Assembly: GCF_000226295.1 (NCBI RefSeq)
Contig: NC_016024.1
Location: forward strand, 727,501 to 791,500
Reading direction: 5' to 3'
Source: Chloracidobacterium thermophilum B
Lineage (GTDB): Bacteria; Acidobacteriota; Blastocatellia; Chloracidobacteriales; Chloracidobacteriaceae
DNA: 64,000 bases
Shown here piece after piece: positions 35,896 to 46,019 of the stretch. The notes beneath the pieces were generated by a model, which was not told the DNA's origin, searched no databases, and saw nothing but the letters and a program-made list of their open reading frames with translations. Numbering within the stretch: the stretch's first letter is position 1; each line of letters starts with the position of its first letter. The translations under genes and the position numbers were made by a program.

Positions 35896-35981
35896 GGGAC
35901 GGTTTCCCACGTGGCGAGTAGCGAGTGGCGAGTGGCGAGTGGCGAGTAGGTTAAGTCTGCTGTGGCTGGGACGGTTGCCCA
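35896..35981. repeat. 14-bp direct repeats GGGACGGTTNCCCA flanking a heptamer array
   Basis: GGGACGGTTTCCCA (35896-35909) and GGGACGGTTGCCCA (35968-35981) differ by one base and lie either side of the GCGAGTG heptamers. Each has imperfect dyad symmetry (GGGA...TCCC type). They could be a duplicated protein site or the edges of an inserted unit. Confidence 0.5.
35914..35948. repeat. Heptanucleotide tandem repeat, five units of GCGAGTG type
   Basis: Five adjoining 7-bp units: GCGAGTA, GCGAGTG, GCGAGTG, GCGAGTG, GCGAGTA. It lies between greA and the lytic transglycosylase and is a second heptamer island with a different core from that at 8450. It encodes nothing. Confidence 0.88.
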
Positions 35982-35993
35982 TCCTGCCGGCGG

Positions 35994-36022
35994 TTGACAG
36001 TCCCGGAACTGACGCCTAGACT
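35994..36022 (+). promoter_or_regulatory. Predicted sigma70-type promoter for the lytic transglycosylase
   Basis: Consensus TTGACA (35994-35999), exact 17-base spacer, TAGACT (36017-36022). The predicted start near 36029 is about 17 bases from the ATG at 36046, so the leader is very short. Confidence 0.65.
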
Positions 36023-36045
36023 GCCCGGCATCGAAGACTTGGCTT

Positions 36046-37008
36046 ATGACGAACCGAACGATGCAATGGGCCGTGGGGCCCGGGCGGTCGCGGTGCAATC
36101 GGCCTGCGTTGTGGCTGATGTCTCCTTTGTTCCTGCTGGCAGCTCTCTGCCTGGCGGATGCTCCAGCGCCGGCCCAGGGAACAGCCCCATACCCGCGAAC
36201 GCACACGAATGATGACTTTCGCGTGCCACGCACACCTCCCGTGTCGCTAGCCCCGCCGAAGCCGGCTGTAACCAATGTACCGGCCTCTCCGTCGCCTGCT
36301 CCGTCTGGCAATGTACCGGCTGGTGAAACGGCGACACAGCCGGGTAAAACAGCCAGGGAAGCTGAGTCCACAACAAGCGATGCGGTTCAGGAAACGCCCC
36401 TGTCTCAACTTGTGGCGCGGCGGGATGCCAATGGCACGTGGATTTTGGTGAGCCGCGCTCTACCCCCGACAGAGCCAGAAAAACTTGCTCCGGCCGCCCC
36501 GATTTCGACCGGTAAGCCGCAACTCGATGCCGTCATTATGGAAATGGCTACCAAGTACGGCGTCGATCCGCGCCTGATTGTCGAGGTCATCCGCCAGGAG
36601 TCGGGTTTCAACCCCTACGCCGTTTCGCCGGCCGGGGCCAAAGGGCTGATGCAGTTGATTGACGGGACGGCCGCCCGGATGGGAACGCGCAATGTCTTTG
36701 ACGTGCGCCAGAACATTGAGGGCGGGGTCAAGTATCTCCGCCTGCTGCTGGACATGTTCAACGGCGATGTCGCGCTGGCGCTGGCCGGGTACAATGCTGG
36801 CGAACACCGTGTGATTCGCAGTGGCTACCAAGTGCCCAACATTGCTGAAACGCGCCACTATGTCAAAACCATCCTGGCGCGTTATGGCAAGTCTTCCCAT
36901 CGGGTTGCCAAGCCCAAGCCCAACGCCGCGCCAGTTCCTGATGAACCACCACCGCCGCCCTTGCGCGTTTTTGTTCAGGACGGTGTTATTCTGCTGACCA
37001 ACCGCTAG
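36046..37008 (+). CDS. Lytic transglycosylase, SLT family 1
   Basis: A 320-residue exported protein that cleaves the glycan backbone of peptidoglycan to 1,6-anhydro-MurNAc ends. There is a signal peptide (LWLMSPLFLLAALCLADAPA), a Pro-rich linker of about 110 residues, then the SLT domain at about 158-280. The catalytic Glu lies in IVEVIRQESGFNPYAVSPAG, followed by AKGLMQLIDGTAARMG, GGVKYLRLLLDMFNGDVALA and LAGYNAGEHRV. A Pro-rich stretch and a short strand-like tail (LRVFVQDGVILLTNR) end it. Unlike the neighbours it has its own strong promoter. Confidence 0.93.
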   Translation: MTNRTMQWAVGPGRSRCNRPALWLMSPLFLLAALCLADAPAPAQGTAPYPRTHTNDDFRVPRTPPVSLAPPKPAVTNVPASPSPAPSGNVPAGETATQPGKTAREAESTTSDAVQETPLSQLVARRDANGTWILVSRALPPTEPEKLAPAAPISTGKPQLDAVIMEMATKYGVDPRLIVEVIRQESGFNPYAVSPAGAKGLMQLIDGTAARMGTRNVFDVRQNIEGGVKYLRLLLDMFNGDVALALAGYNAGEHRVIRSGYQVPNIAETRHYVKTILARYGKSSHRVAKPKPNAAPVPDEPPPPPLRVFVQDGVILLTNR

Positions 37009-37072
37009 CCGTCTGCCAGCGACCAACTGTTGGCCAAATCCTGGCTGGTGATGGTGAGTCCGCAAGTCCCTG

Positions 37073-38050
37073 TCACAGGGGCACGGCCACCGTTTTGAGA
37101 ATCTCTTCGAGCGCCGACCGGGCATCATCGGTTTCGCGCCCCCCACCGGCATACCGTGGGCTGACGATGACGCGGTGGGAAAGCACCGGAATGGCGAGCC
37201 GTTTGATGTCATCCGGCAGGCAGTAGTCGCGTCCGTCAAAGAGTGCCTGCGCCTGCGCGGCACGAAACAGCGCCAAGCTGCCCCGTGGGCTGACCCCCAT
37301 TTCCAGCAGTTCCGATGTGCGGGTGGCATTGACGATGCGCAGCAGGTAGTCCACCAGGGCATCGTCCATCCGTACCGTACGGGCACGTTCCTGCAACGCC
37401 AGCATATCCGCCGCCGACAGCACTGGTTTCATCTCCAGCAGGGGATCGCGACGGGCCTTGCCGAGCAGGATTTGCCGTTCGTCTTCGGCTGAGGGATACC
37501 CCATGCTGAGACGCATGGTGAACCGGTCGAGCTGGGACTCCGGCAGGGGATAGGTTCCGTGGTGTTCGACGGGATTCTGTGTCGCCAGAACGATAAATGG
37601 CTTGGGCAGTTCAAATGTCTGGTTTTCAATCGTCACCCGCCCTTCGGCCATGGCTTCGAGCAGGCAGCTCTGGGTTTTGGGCGTGGTGCGATTGATTTCG
37701 TCGGCCAGAATGACGTTGGCAAAGATAGGCCCCGGACGGAACTCGAACCGGCCGGAAACCTGGTCATAGACGCTCAACCCAAGAACGTCACTGGGAAGCA
37801 GATCGCTGGTGAACTGGATGCGTTGAAAGGAACAGTCCAGGGCGCGGGAAAGGGTACGTGCCAACGTGGTTTTGCCGACGCCGGGCACATCCTCAATGAG
37901 CAGGTGTCCATCGGCGACGAGCGTGACCAGCGCCAGGCGGACGACCTCGTGCTTGCCCCGTACGACGGTCTCAATGGCCGATTCCAGCGCCTGCAACTGT
38001 CCGGCTACATCCGACAGGCTCGACACCACGGGAGAAGAAGATGGCGTCAC
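37073..38050 (-). CDS. MoxR-family AAA+ ATPase
   Basis: A 325-residue AAA+ chaperone-type ATPase. Walker A is in EDVPGVGKTTLARTLSRALD (about 53-72), Walker B in FANVILADEINRTTPKTQSC, and sensor 1 in FIVLATQNPVEHHGTYPLPE. It also has LDRFTMRLSMGYPSAEDE and the C-terminal lid. MoxR proteins usually work with DUF58 and von Willebrand A partners to activate metalloenzymes or envelope proteins; no such partner is next to it here. The GTG start overlaps the stop of a tiny upstream ORF as GTGA. It converges on the lytic transglycosylase. Confidence 0.93.
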   Translation of the reverse strand: MTPSSSPVVSSLSDVAGQLQALESAIETVVRGKHEVVRLALVTLVADGHLLIEDVPGVGKTTLARTLSRALDCSFQRIQFTSDLLPSDVLGLSVYDQVSGRFEFRPGPIFANVILADEINRTTPKTQSCLLEAMAEGRVTIENQTFELPKPFIVLATQNPVEHHGTYPLPESQLDRFTMRLSMGYPSAEDERQILLGKARRDPLLEMKPVLSAADMLALQERARTVRMDDALVDYLLRIVNATRTSELLEMGVSPRGSLALFRAAQAQALFDGRDYCLPDDIKRLAIPVLSHRVIVSPRYAGGGRETDDARSALEEILKTVAVPL

Positions 38051-38115
38051 CGTTCAGTACTCACTTTCTTGCTGACGAGATATTCCTGCTGGTGTGCGAC
38101 CTGAATGTACGTCAT
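38047..38115 (-). CDS. Possible 22-codon ORF coupled to the MoxR gene
   Basis: ATG at 38115 opens a frame for MTYIQVAHQQEYLVSKKVST plus two residues, ending in a TGA that overlaps the MoxR GTG (GTGA). Such overlap is typical of coupled genes. No strong ribosome-binding site is seen in front, so it may be an upstream peptide or chance. Confidence 0.25.
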   Translation of the reverse strand: MTYIQVAHQQEYLVSKKVSTER

Positions 38116-38287
38116 ACCATGCCGCTGGCCAGTCTCGCAGCACACAGTTACCGTCTGGCGTTGTCGTAAGGGGCATCCGGCGTGCGGCCGCGGGAAGGTT
38201 CTGGACCGGAAGGTTGTGGGGGACGAGCCGGCGGAGACATCCGGGAAAGTCTTCACCTGGAGGTCTTCACCTGGAGGGAAGAGAACT

Positions 38288-38656
38288 ATGGCGACGTTTA
38301 AAATCCGTGATGGACAACTGGCGTTGGAGTTTTCCCCGCTGGAGAAGCTGGGCGGTTTGCGTTCCGGCGCTACCGTCGGACTCAAGGACATCCAAGCGGT
38401 TGAGAAAGTGGATGATCCGTGGGACATCCTCGATGGCCTGCGCTTTGGCACCGGCATCCCGTGGGTCATTGTGCTGGGGACGATGCTCCGGCAGGGCGGC
38501 AACGATGTGGTGGCTGTGTACCGCCGGGACCCGGCGGTTGTCGTCACCTTGCGGCCTGGCGCGCCCTACCAGCGCCTCATTGCCACCGTGCCACAGCCGG
38601 AGCAGGTTGTGGCTACCCTCCAGGCCGCTCTGGAAAACGAATGCAGGAAAACCTGA
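38288..38656 (+). CDS. Conserved hypothetical protein, PH-like domain
   Basis: A 122-residue protein with no membrane segment: MATFKIRDGQLALEFSPLEK, VGLKDIQAVEKVDDPWDILD, LRFGTGIPWVIVLGTMLRQG, VVAVYRRDPAVVVTLRPGAP. The pattern (a strand-rich core, GTGIPxVIxxGT, and a final helix) resembles a small family I associate mainly with Actinobacteria, probably a PH-like fold. Its function is unknown. The ATG at 38288 has GGAGG in front; the frame is open upstream to 38105 without similarity. It stands alone between MoxR and a degraded region. Confidence 0.7.
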   Translation: MATFKIRDGQLALEFSPLEKLGGLRSGATVGLKDIQAVEKVDDPWDILDGLRFGTGIPWVIVLGTMLRQGGNDVVAVYRRDPAVVVTLRPGAPYQRLIATVPQPEQVVATLQAALENECRKT

Positions 38657-39264
38657 CAAGAAAGCCTGAACTGGTGCGCTACTTTATGCTGCGCGACTGG
38701 TTGGGGGAACGACTTGGGTTGTGAGGCGTTGGTTTGCTGAACTTCCACTTCCGCCTGCCCACACTGAAAGTGATTGGTGAAAGCACCGCTTGGGCACTCA
38801 CCGTCTGTCTGCAAACATCTCTGTCAGCACCCCTGGCACCGCCCGTCCTGTCTCACGGGGCATCACTCCAAGTTGCCTGACCAAGCGTGCCTTGTCCACC
38901 GTCCGCAACTGATCCAAAACCACCTGTCCTTCTTTCCTCCCAAACCGGCACTTCACTCGCGTGGGGTACTCCCGCCCCTTCGTCCACGAAGCATACTGGT
39001 TGTGGATGCCAGTGGTGGCAACCCGAAGCTTGCTACACCGGGCAACATACTGGCCGGCTGTGGTGAGCAGCCCGGCTGTCTGTCTGTGTGATCCGGTGAT
39101 GCCGTCAAGCCAATATGGCTGGGGGCAATGGTGGCTCTGTTGCTCAGCCGCCTTGAGACCGCTTCGGGCACTTTTGGCGCTGATTCCGTGGCGCTAAGCT
39201 TGAGCACGTCGGGCAACGTCCGCAGTTCGTTGCGCAGCACGGCCCCCAAGGCTGGCGTCACGCC
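38657..39264. other. Degraded intergenic region with a mazF remnant
   Basis: About 600 bases with no intact gene, unusual in this compact window. It contains the MazF-like fragment at 38798-38971 (minus). Other open frames here, such as one of 109 codons on the minus strand at 38953-39282, show no recognisable protein. No transposon ends or tRNA were found. Confidence 0.6.
38798..38971 (-). pseudogene. MazF/PemK-type endoribonuclease toxin, C-terminal remnant
   Basis: The minus strand reads EYPTRVKCRFGRKEGQVVLD, then QLRTVDKARLVRQLGVMPRE, then TGRAVPGVLTEMFADRR and a stop. This matches the C-terminal half of MazF-family toxins, whose conserved core is DQIRTVDKxRL with LGxL and a final LxEMF helix. 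Upstream in the same frame the sequence no longer resembles MazF (the N-terminal GEIWWVDFDP-type segment is missing), and the frame closes at a TAG further up. There is no start, no antitoxin and no neighbour in frame, so it is a decayed toxin gene. Confidence 0.75.
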
Positions 39265-40419
39265 ATGGAACTTCTGCTTCAAAGTCTGGCTATCGTGACC
39301 GCTGTGGTTCTGGTGGCTTCGCTGGCCGTCCTTGGGCGCGGCAACCGGGCCATCCGCTTTCTGGCGGATGCCGTTGGGCCGGAGGTCCGTCCCCTGGCCA
39401 CTGTCAGCATCATTGTCGCGGCCCGCAATGAAGCCGACACCATCGAGCCGGCGCTGCGGTCACTGCTGGCCCAGGATCATCCAGAGCTGGAGATCATTGT
39501 GGTCAACGACCGTTCCACCGATGCCACTGGTGAGGTTCTGGCCCGCCTTCAGCGTGAGTTTCCGGTGCTCAAAACCGTGACCGTCACCACGCTGCCCCCC
39601 GGCTGGCTGGGAAAAAATCACGCCCACTGGGTCGGAGCGCAGGCAGCCACCGGCGATTTCCTGCTCTTTACCGATGCCGACATCATCATGCACCCCAGCG
39701 CCGTGCGCCGTGCTGTGGCCTTTGCCCTTGCCGAAGGCCTTGACCACGTCGCCGTCGGGCCCGAGATCCCCCTGCCTGGCTTCTGGCTGACGGCCTTTCT
39801 CGGCACCTTCACCATGTGTTTCTCGATGTTCGTGCGTCCGTGGCGGGCGCGTGACCCGCGCAGTACGGTCTTTGTCGGCATTGGCGCGTTCAATCTCGTC
39901 CGCCGCACGGCCTACGAGCGCGCTGGGACGCACGCTGCCATTCGGATGCGGCCCGATGACGACATGAAACTTGGCAAAATCATCAAGCTGGCCGGCGGAC
40001 GACAGGAACTGGTGGCCGGAAAGGGACTGCTGTCCGTCACCTGGTATCACTCCCTGGGAGAACTCATCCGGGGGCTTGAAAAGAACACTTTTGCCGGGAT
40101 GGATTACAACCTGGCGCTGGCTGTCGCCGGGCCGCTCACGCTGTTTCTGCTGTTTGTCTGGCCCTGCCTGGCGCTGCTGGTGACAAGCGGCTGGGTGTGG
40201 CAGGTCAATCTGCTCAACGTCGGACTGGGGCTGGCGCTCTATGCCGACAACTCGCTGCGGTACGGCGTCCGGTGGCGGCACGTCCCGCTCTTCCCGCTGA
40301 CCGTCCTGCTGATGATGTTCATTGTGTGGAATGCCACACTGCGAACCCTGCTGGGACGCGGTATCACCTGGCGCGGCACGTACTATTCCCTCGCCGAACT
40401 CAAGGCAAATCGCGTCTAG
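39265..40419 (+). CDS. Family 2 glycosyltransferase with membrane segments
   Basis: A 384-residue GT-A enzyme. It has an N-terminal membrane segment (MELLLQSLAIVTAVVLVASL), the nucleotide-sugar pocket VSIIVAARNEADTIEPALRS, IIVVNDRSTDATGEVL, the DxD motif in LLFTDADIIMHPSAVRRA, and the acceptor-side MRPDDDMKLGKIIKLAGG. Three C-terminal membrane segments follow. GWLGKNHAHWVGAQ before the DxD is shared with a group of GT2 proteins that includes carotenoid- and hopanoid-linked enzymes. Substrate unknown; hydrophobic or lipid-linked acceptors are likely. Confidence 0.85.
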   Translation: MELLLQSLAIVTAVVLVASLAVLGRGNRAIRFLADAVGPEVRPLATVSIIVAARNEADTIEPALRSLLAQDHPELEIIVVNDRSTDATGEVLARLQREFPVLKTVTVTTLPPGWLGKNHAHWVGAQAATGDFLLFTDADIIMHPSAVRRAVAFALAEGLDHVAVGPEIPLPGFWLTAFLGTFTMCFSMFVRPWRARDPRSTVFVGIGAFNLVRRTAYERAGTHAAIRMRPDDDMKLGKIIKLAGGRQELVAGKGLLSVTWYHSLGELIRGLEKNTFAGMDYNLALAVAGPLTLFLLFVWPCLALLVTSGWVWQVNLLNVGLGLALYADNSLRYGVRWRHVPLFPLTVLLMMFIVWNATLRTLLGRGITWRGTYYSLAELKANRV

Positions 40420-40456
40420 GCGGCCTGTCTGAGTGAGGCGTTGCCGGGTGAAGGTG

Positions 40457-41434
<978 letters not shown>

Positions 41435-41454
41435 AACTTGGGCAGGAAACCCCT

Positions 41455-43581
41455 TTATTTCTCAATGCCAAGCTGCGTGAGCAGAAACGTGTAGTAAAAC
41501 GCTGTTTCGCGCAAGGCATCGTAGCGACCGGACGCACCACCGTGGCCGGCGCCCATGTTGGTTTTGAGCAGGAGGAGATTGTTGTCCTTTTTGAGCGTCC
41601 GCAGCTTGGCGACGTATTTGGCCGGCTCCCAGTAGGCCACCTGACTGTCGTTGAGCGCCGTGATGACGAGCATAGCCGGATAGTTTCCGGGCCGGAGGTT
41701 GTCGTAGGGCGAATACGAGCGCATGTAGTCGTAAGCCGCCTTTTCGTTCGGGTTGCCCCACTCGATGTATTCCCCGGTCGTCAGCGGCAGGGTCGGATCA
41801 AGCATGGTGTTCATCACGTCCACAAAGGGCACCTGTGAAATGACCACGCGGAACAGGTCGGGACGCATGTTGACAACCGCTCCCATAAGCAGTCCTCCGG
41901 CGCTGCCGCCCTGAATCGCCAGGTGCGCTGGCGAGGTGTATTTCTCCCGGATGAGAAACTCAGCGCAGGCAATGAAATCGGTGAAGGTGTTTTTCTTCTG
42001 CATCATCTTGCCCTGCTCATGCCACTCTTCACCCATTTCGCCGCCGCCGCGAATGTGAGCAACAGCAAAGATCATTCCCCGGTTGAGCAGGGACAGCCGG
42101 TTGGAGGAAAAGCCATCGGGAATCGAGATGCCATAGCTCCCGTAGCCATACAGTAGCGTAGGATTTTTGCCGGTTCGCCGCAGGCCTTTCCGGTAGGTGA
42201 CGGTGAGCGGAATCTTTGTTCCGTCCGACGCCGTCGCAAACAGGCGCTTGGTGACGTACTGCGTCTTGTCGTAGCCGCCAACGACTTCATTCTGCTTGAG
42301 CAGGGTTTGCTGGCGTGTGGCGAGGTCATACTCATAGACCGAGCGCGGTGTGATGGGCGACTCATAGGCATAGCGGAATTTGGTCGTTTCAAACTCAGCG
42401 TTGGTTGCGCCACCAACGGCGTAAGCCGGTTCAGGAAAGGCAATTAGGTGTGATTTGCCCTGCTCCAGATCAAACACGGTGAATTTCTGAAGACCGTCTT
42501 CCCGTGTGGTGACAACGGCATGGCGGGCAAACAGGTCAATGGATTCGATTTTGACCTTGGGATTGTGGGGGACAAACTCACGCCAGTTGGATTTGGACGG
42601 ATCGCTGACCGGCGCGCGTACGATGCGGAAGTTTTTGCCGCCATCCTGCGTCAGAATGAACCACTCACCGTTGCGGTGCTCAGCAAAGTAGCGTATGCCT
42701 TCGGTACGGGGAAAAAGCACCTGAAAGGTTCCCTGTGGCTGGTCACTGGGCAGGTAACGGACTTCGCTTGTCGTCGAACTGATGGAAAGCAGCGTGAGAT
42801 ATTTCCGGTCACGGGTACGGTCAAGTCCCAGGTTGTACAGTTCATCAGTTTCTTCAAGGATTTCTTCGGTTTTACCGCCCAGTGTGTGCCGGAAAAGCTT
42901 GTTGGAACGCTTGGTCACCGGGTCTTCAATGACCAGAAACAGGGTTTGGTTGTCAGCAGCCCACTCAACGCTCGTGACCCGCTCGGCAGTGTCCGGCAGG
43001 TGCTCGCCGGTGGTCAAATCCTTGATGTGGAGCTTGTACTGGCGATAACCTGTGTCGTCTGTGGTGTAGGCCAGCCGTCGGCCGTCGTCGCTGACGGCAA
43101 ATGCCCCCAACGCCATGAAGGATTTACCTTCGGCAAGCTGATTGAGATCAATCAGTATTTCTTCCGGGGCATCGAGTGAGCCTTTTTTGCGGCAATAAAT
43201 GGGATACTGTTTGCCCTGTTCGGTGCGGTAGTAGTAGAAAAAGTTGCGGTATAAATAGGGAACGCTGAGATCGGTTTCTTTGATACGCGCCAGCATTTCC
43301 CGGTACAGCTTGTCCTCAAATGCCTTGTGTGGCGCCATGGCGCTTTCCGTGTAGGCATTTTCGGCTTCGAGGTAAGCAATCACTTCCGGGTTCTGACGTT
43401 TGTCGTCGCGCAGCCAGAAGTAGTCATCCACGCGCCGGTCGCCATGCAACTCGAAAACGCGCGGTTCTTTTTTGGCAATGGGTGGTGTCGGACGGGTTGT
43501 TTGTGCCATAACTGTGAGTGAGGCCGTGACCACCACGGCAATAAGCTGAGAGGTGAAGAACTTGTGGGCAAGGTAACGCAC
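41455..43581 (-). CDS. S9A prolyl oligopeptidase family peptidase (oligopeptidase B-like), exported
   Basis: A 708-residue serine peptidase. The GTG at 43581 (AAAGG nine bases upstream) gives a signal peptide ([18 protein letters not shown]); the frame is open to 43644. A seven-bladed propeller (about 90-440) precedes an alpha/beta-hydrolase domain: [40 protein letters not shown], nucleophile in [20 protein letters not shown], Asp in [20 protein letters not shown] and His in [14 protein letters not shown]. It probably degrades peptides up to about 30 residues in the periplasm. Confidence 0.94.
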   Translation of the reverse strand: MRYLAHKFFTSQLIAVVVTASLTVMAQTTRPTPPIAKKEPRVFELHGDRRVDDYFWLRDDKRQNPEVIAYLEAENAYTESAMAPHKAFEDKLYREMLARIKETDLSVPYLYRNFFYYYRTEQGKQYPIYCRKKGSLDAPEEILIDLNQLAEGKSFMALGAFAVSDDGRRLAYTTDDTGYRQYKLHIKDLTTGEHLPDTAERVTSVEWAADNQTLFLVIEDPVTKRSNKLFRHTLGGKTEEILEETDELYNLGLDRTRDRKYLTLLSISSTTSEVRYLPSDQPQGTFQVLFPRTEGIRYFAEHRNGEWFILTQDGGKNFRIVRAPVSDPSKSNWREFVPHNPKVKIESIDLFARHAVVTTREDGLQKFTVFDLEQGKSHLIAFPEPAYAVGGATNAEFETTKFRYAYESPITPRSVYEYDLATRQQTLLKQNEVVGGYDKTQYVTKRLFATASDGTKIPLTVTYRKGLRRTGKNPTLLYGYGSYGISIPDGFSSNRLSLLNRGMIFAVAHIRGGGEMGEEWHEQGKMMQKKNTFTDFIACAEFLIREKYTSPAHLAIQGGSAGGLLMGAVVNMRPDLFRVVISQVPFVDVMNTMLDPTLPLTTGEYIEWGNPNEKAAYDYMRSYSPYDNLRPGNYPAMLVITALNDSQVAYWEPAKYVAKLRTLKKDNNLLLLKTNMGAGHGGASGRYDALRETAFYYTFLLTQLGIEK

Positions 43582-43699
43582 GGCGTCGAACCTTTCTGGA
43601 AAGAACGGTCTGGGCAGTGAAAAGCGGCCGACCGGGGCCGCCACATGCGGTCATGGAAAATCACACCCGGATGTCCCGTGCAAGTCAGACCGGCTGCCG

Positions 43700-43728
43700 T
43701 TGACACCCGCCGGTGGCTTTACGATAGT
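43700..43728 (+). promoter_or_regulatory. Predicted sigma70-type promoter for phoH
   Basis: Consensus TTGACA (43700-43705), exact 17-base spacer, GATAGT (43723-43728). Start expected near 43735, about 20 bases before the GTG used for phoH. Confidence 0.6.
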
Positions 43729-43757
43729 AGCTGGCAGGTCAAACCAATTGCACTCCG

Positions 43758-44738
43758 GTGGTCACGACTCAGTATCAAGGTGGTGGTTTGAAGAAACTGA
43801 CGCTTCCTGACGAGGGTCTCGAAGTTCTGTTCGGGCCCTATGACGAAAACATCCGGTATCTTGAATCGCTGCTGAACGTCCGCATTGGGGCGCGCGGGAG
43901 CGAAGTGACCATTGAAGGTGAGGTTTCCGACATAGCCGTGGTCGAGTCCATTCTGACCGACTTTGCCGAACTGGTCATTGAAGGTGCTGCCCCGTCAAGC
44001 CAGGAACTGCGTCAGGCTTTCAAGCAGATTGCCGACGACCGGACTTCCTCCCTCAAGAGCTTCTTTTCCAAGACCTATCGTTTCAACCCGACCGGGCGAA
44101 AAATGGTTTCGGCGCGGACGCCGACGCAGCGCCGCTACCTGGAGGCCCTGCAAGCCCACGAACTCGTGTTTGGCATCGGCCCGGCCGGGACGGGAAAAAC
44201 CTTTCTCGCCGTCGCCATGGGGCTGCATTACCTGTGGCAGAAGAAGGTTTCACGGATCATCCTGACGCGCCCCGCGGTCGAAGCCGGCGAAAAGCTGGGC
44301 TTCCTGCCGGGTGATTTACAGGACAAGGTTGACCCCTACCTGCGCCCGCTCTACGACGCGCTCTTTGATCTGGCCGATGCCGATAAAGTCACCCGCATGC
44401 TGGAAAAGCGTATCATCGAAGTTGCGCCGCTGGCCTTTATGCGTGGGCGAACCTTGTCTGAAGCCTTCATCATTCTCGACGAGGCGCAAAACACGACCTC
44501 CGAGCAGATGAAGATGTTTTTGACGCGCATCGGTTTTGGCTCGCGGGTGGTGGTGACGGGCGATGCCACGCAGATTGACCTGCCGCCCGGCAAGTTGTCG
44601 GGCCTTGTCGAAGCAATGACCGTGTTGCGCGACATCCGCGAGATTGCCATTGTCGAGTTCACGAACCGGGATGTCGTGCGGCACCGGCTGGTGCAGCTCA
44701 TTGTGCAGGCTTACGACCGCGCCCGCCAGAGCGCCTGA
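43758..44738 (+). CDS. phoH: PhoH-like ATPase (PhoH/YbeZ family)
   Basis: A 326-residue P-loop ATPase. An N-terminal KH-like part ([40 protein letters not shown]) is followed by Walker A GPAGTGKT at 141-148, [40 protein letters not shown] (Walker B) and [20 protein letters not shown]. YbeZ works with YbeY in RNA maturation in other bacteria; ybeY is not next to it here. The GTG start lacks a ribosome-binding site; a TTG ten codons in, with AAGG upstream, is an alternative. Confidence 0.94.
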   Translation: MVTTQYQGGGLKKLTLPDEGLEVLFGPYDENIRYLESLLNVRIGARGSEVTIEGEVSDIAVVESILTDFAELVIEGAAPSSQELRQAFKQIADDRTSSLKSFFSKTYRFNPTGRKMVSARTPTQRRYLEALQAHELVFGIGPAGTGKTFLAVAMGLHYLWQKKVSRIILTRPAVEAGEKLGFLPGDLQDKVDPYLRPLYDALFDLADADKVTRMLEKRIIEVAPLAFMRGRTLSEAFIILDEAQNTTSEQMKMFLTRIGFGSRVVVTGDATQIDLPPGKLSGLVEAMTVLRDIREIAIVEFTNRDVVRHRLVQLIVQAYDRARQSA

Positions 44739-44774
44739 TGTGCTTCCCGGCAAAGCCCTGCCGGTGAAACACGT

Positions 44775-45992
44775 TCAGGGGGCGTGGGCATCGGGTTGCG
44801 GCTGGGTCTGAAATGGCAGCGCCGCCCGACGCGGGAGCGCCGTCAGACGCTGCCATACGGCCTGCGCCGCACGCGCCGAAGCGCCAGTTTCGCCCAGTCG
44901 CGCCCGAATGGCGGCATAGACGGCCTGCAAACGTTCCCGTTCCGCCGTCTGGTGCAGCAGGTCGTGCAGCCGCCGGGCAATGTTTTCGCCAGTAACCTGT
45001 TCCTGAAGCAACTCCGGCACAGCAGCTTCGCCCACCACATAGTTGACAAGTCCGACGTAAGGCAGCGGGGCAAAGCGTCGCAGATACATTGCCGTCAAGG
45101 GCGCGACCTTGCCGACGATGACCATCGGAATGCCAACCAGTGCCGTCTCCAGCGTGGCGGTGCCCGAAGCGACAACGGCCGCATCCGCCACGGCGAGTGT
45201 TTCATAGAAGGCATCCGGGATGAGCCGGACCGGAAGCCCGACTTTCCGCAGCCAGGGCGTAAAATCAGCATCCGCAAGCGACGGCGCACGTGGAATCACA
45301 AAGCGCAGCGATGCGTCATGACGCGCCAGCTTTTCGGCCGCGTCGAGCATTGGGGTCAGATAGTGGCGCAGTTCCGACCGGCGACTGCCCGGCAGCAGGG
45401 CAATGACGCAGCTATCGTTTCCAAGTCCGAAACGTTCCCGGAGAGACCGTTTTTCGTCCGGTGAGAAACGCGGCACACGGTCGAGCAGCGGATGTCCAAC
45501 AAAGGTCACATTCATGCCATGGCGGGCATAGAAGGCAACCTCGAATGGAAACAGTACGAGCATGTCCGTCACGAGCTGTTTGAGCTGTGAGACCCGTCCG
45601 CTGCGCCAGGCCCAGACCTGCGGGCTGATGTACCAGATGACAGGAATCTGCCGTCGCTTGAGTTGACGCGCCAGACGCAGGTTGAAATCGGGAAAGTCAA
45701 CCAGAATGGCCGCGTCGGGACGGTTACGGTCGAGAACGGCGACGAGTTCCCGGAAGGTGCGCCAGATGGTCGGCAGATGACGTACCACTTCGACAATACC
45801 AATGACGCTGACGGCTTCCATGCGGATGAGCGGCGCAACGCCGGACGCCGCCAGACGTTCGCCCCCCATCCCATGAAACCGTGGCGCGGCCACACCGTTC
45901 TGCTCCGCCAGAAGGCGTATCTCGTGAACAAGTTCCGCCGCGTGAGCATCGCCGGAAGCTTCTCCAGCAACAACCAGAATGCTGTGCGTCAT
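44775..45992 (-). CDS. lpxB: Lipid-A-disaccharide synthase
   Basis: A 405-residue GT19 enzyme that condenses UDP-2,3-diacylglucosamine with lipid X in lipid A synthesis. It has SILVVAGEASGDAHAAELVH, FHGMGGERLAASGVAPLIRM, SVIGIVEVVRHLPTIWRTF, DAAILVDFPDFNLRLARQLK, VIWYISPQVWAWRSGRV, FVGHPLLD, IALLPGSRRSELRHYLTPML and ASGTATLETALVGIPMVIVG. It shows that the organism makes lipid A and so has an outer membrane. The ATG at 45992 is used. It converges on phoH; a short CCGGCA/TGCCGG hairpin lies between but without a T-run. Confidence 0.97.
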   Translation of the reverse strand: MTHSILVVAGEASGDAHAAELVHEIRLLAEQNGVAAPRFHGMGGERLAASGVAPLIRMEAVSVIGIVEVVRHLPTIWRTFRELVAVLDRNRPDAAILVDFPDFNLRLARQLKRRQIPVIWYISPQVWAWRSGRVSQLKQLVTDMLVLFPFEVAFYARHGMNVTFVGHPLLDRVPRFSPDEKRSLRERFGLGNDSCVIALLPGSRRSELRHYLTPMLDAAEKLARHDASLRFVIPRAPSLADADFTPWLRKVGLPVRLIPDAFYETLAVADAAVVASGTATLETALVGIPMVIVGKVAPLTAMYLRRFAPLPYVGLVNYVVGEAAVPELLQEQVTGENIARRLHDLLHQTAERERLQAVYAAIRARLGETGASARAAQAVWQRLTALPRRAALPFQTQPQPDAHAP

Positions 45993-46019
45993 TGTTGCGT
46001 CAGCCAACAACGGGCTGCG

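Noticed and set aside
38953-39282. 109-codon minus-strand open frame next to the mazF remnant, as possible antitoxin
   Set aside because: No MazE/AbrB-type pattern is visible, and its end overlaps the remnant in another frame.
44738-44775. Terminator between phoH and lpxB
   Set aside because: CCGGCA/TGCCGG forms a six-pair stem but no T-run follows on either strand.
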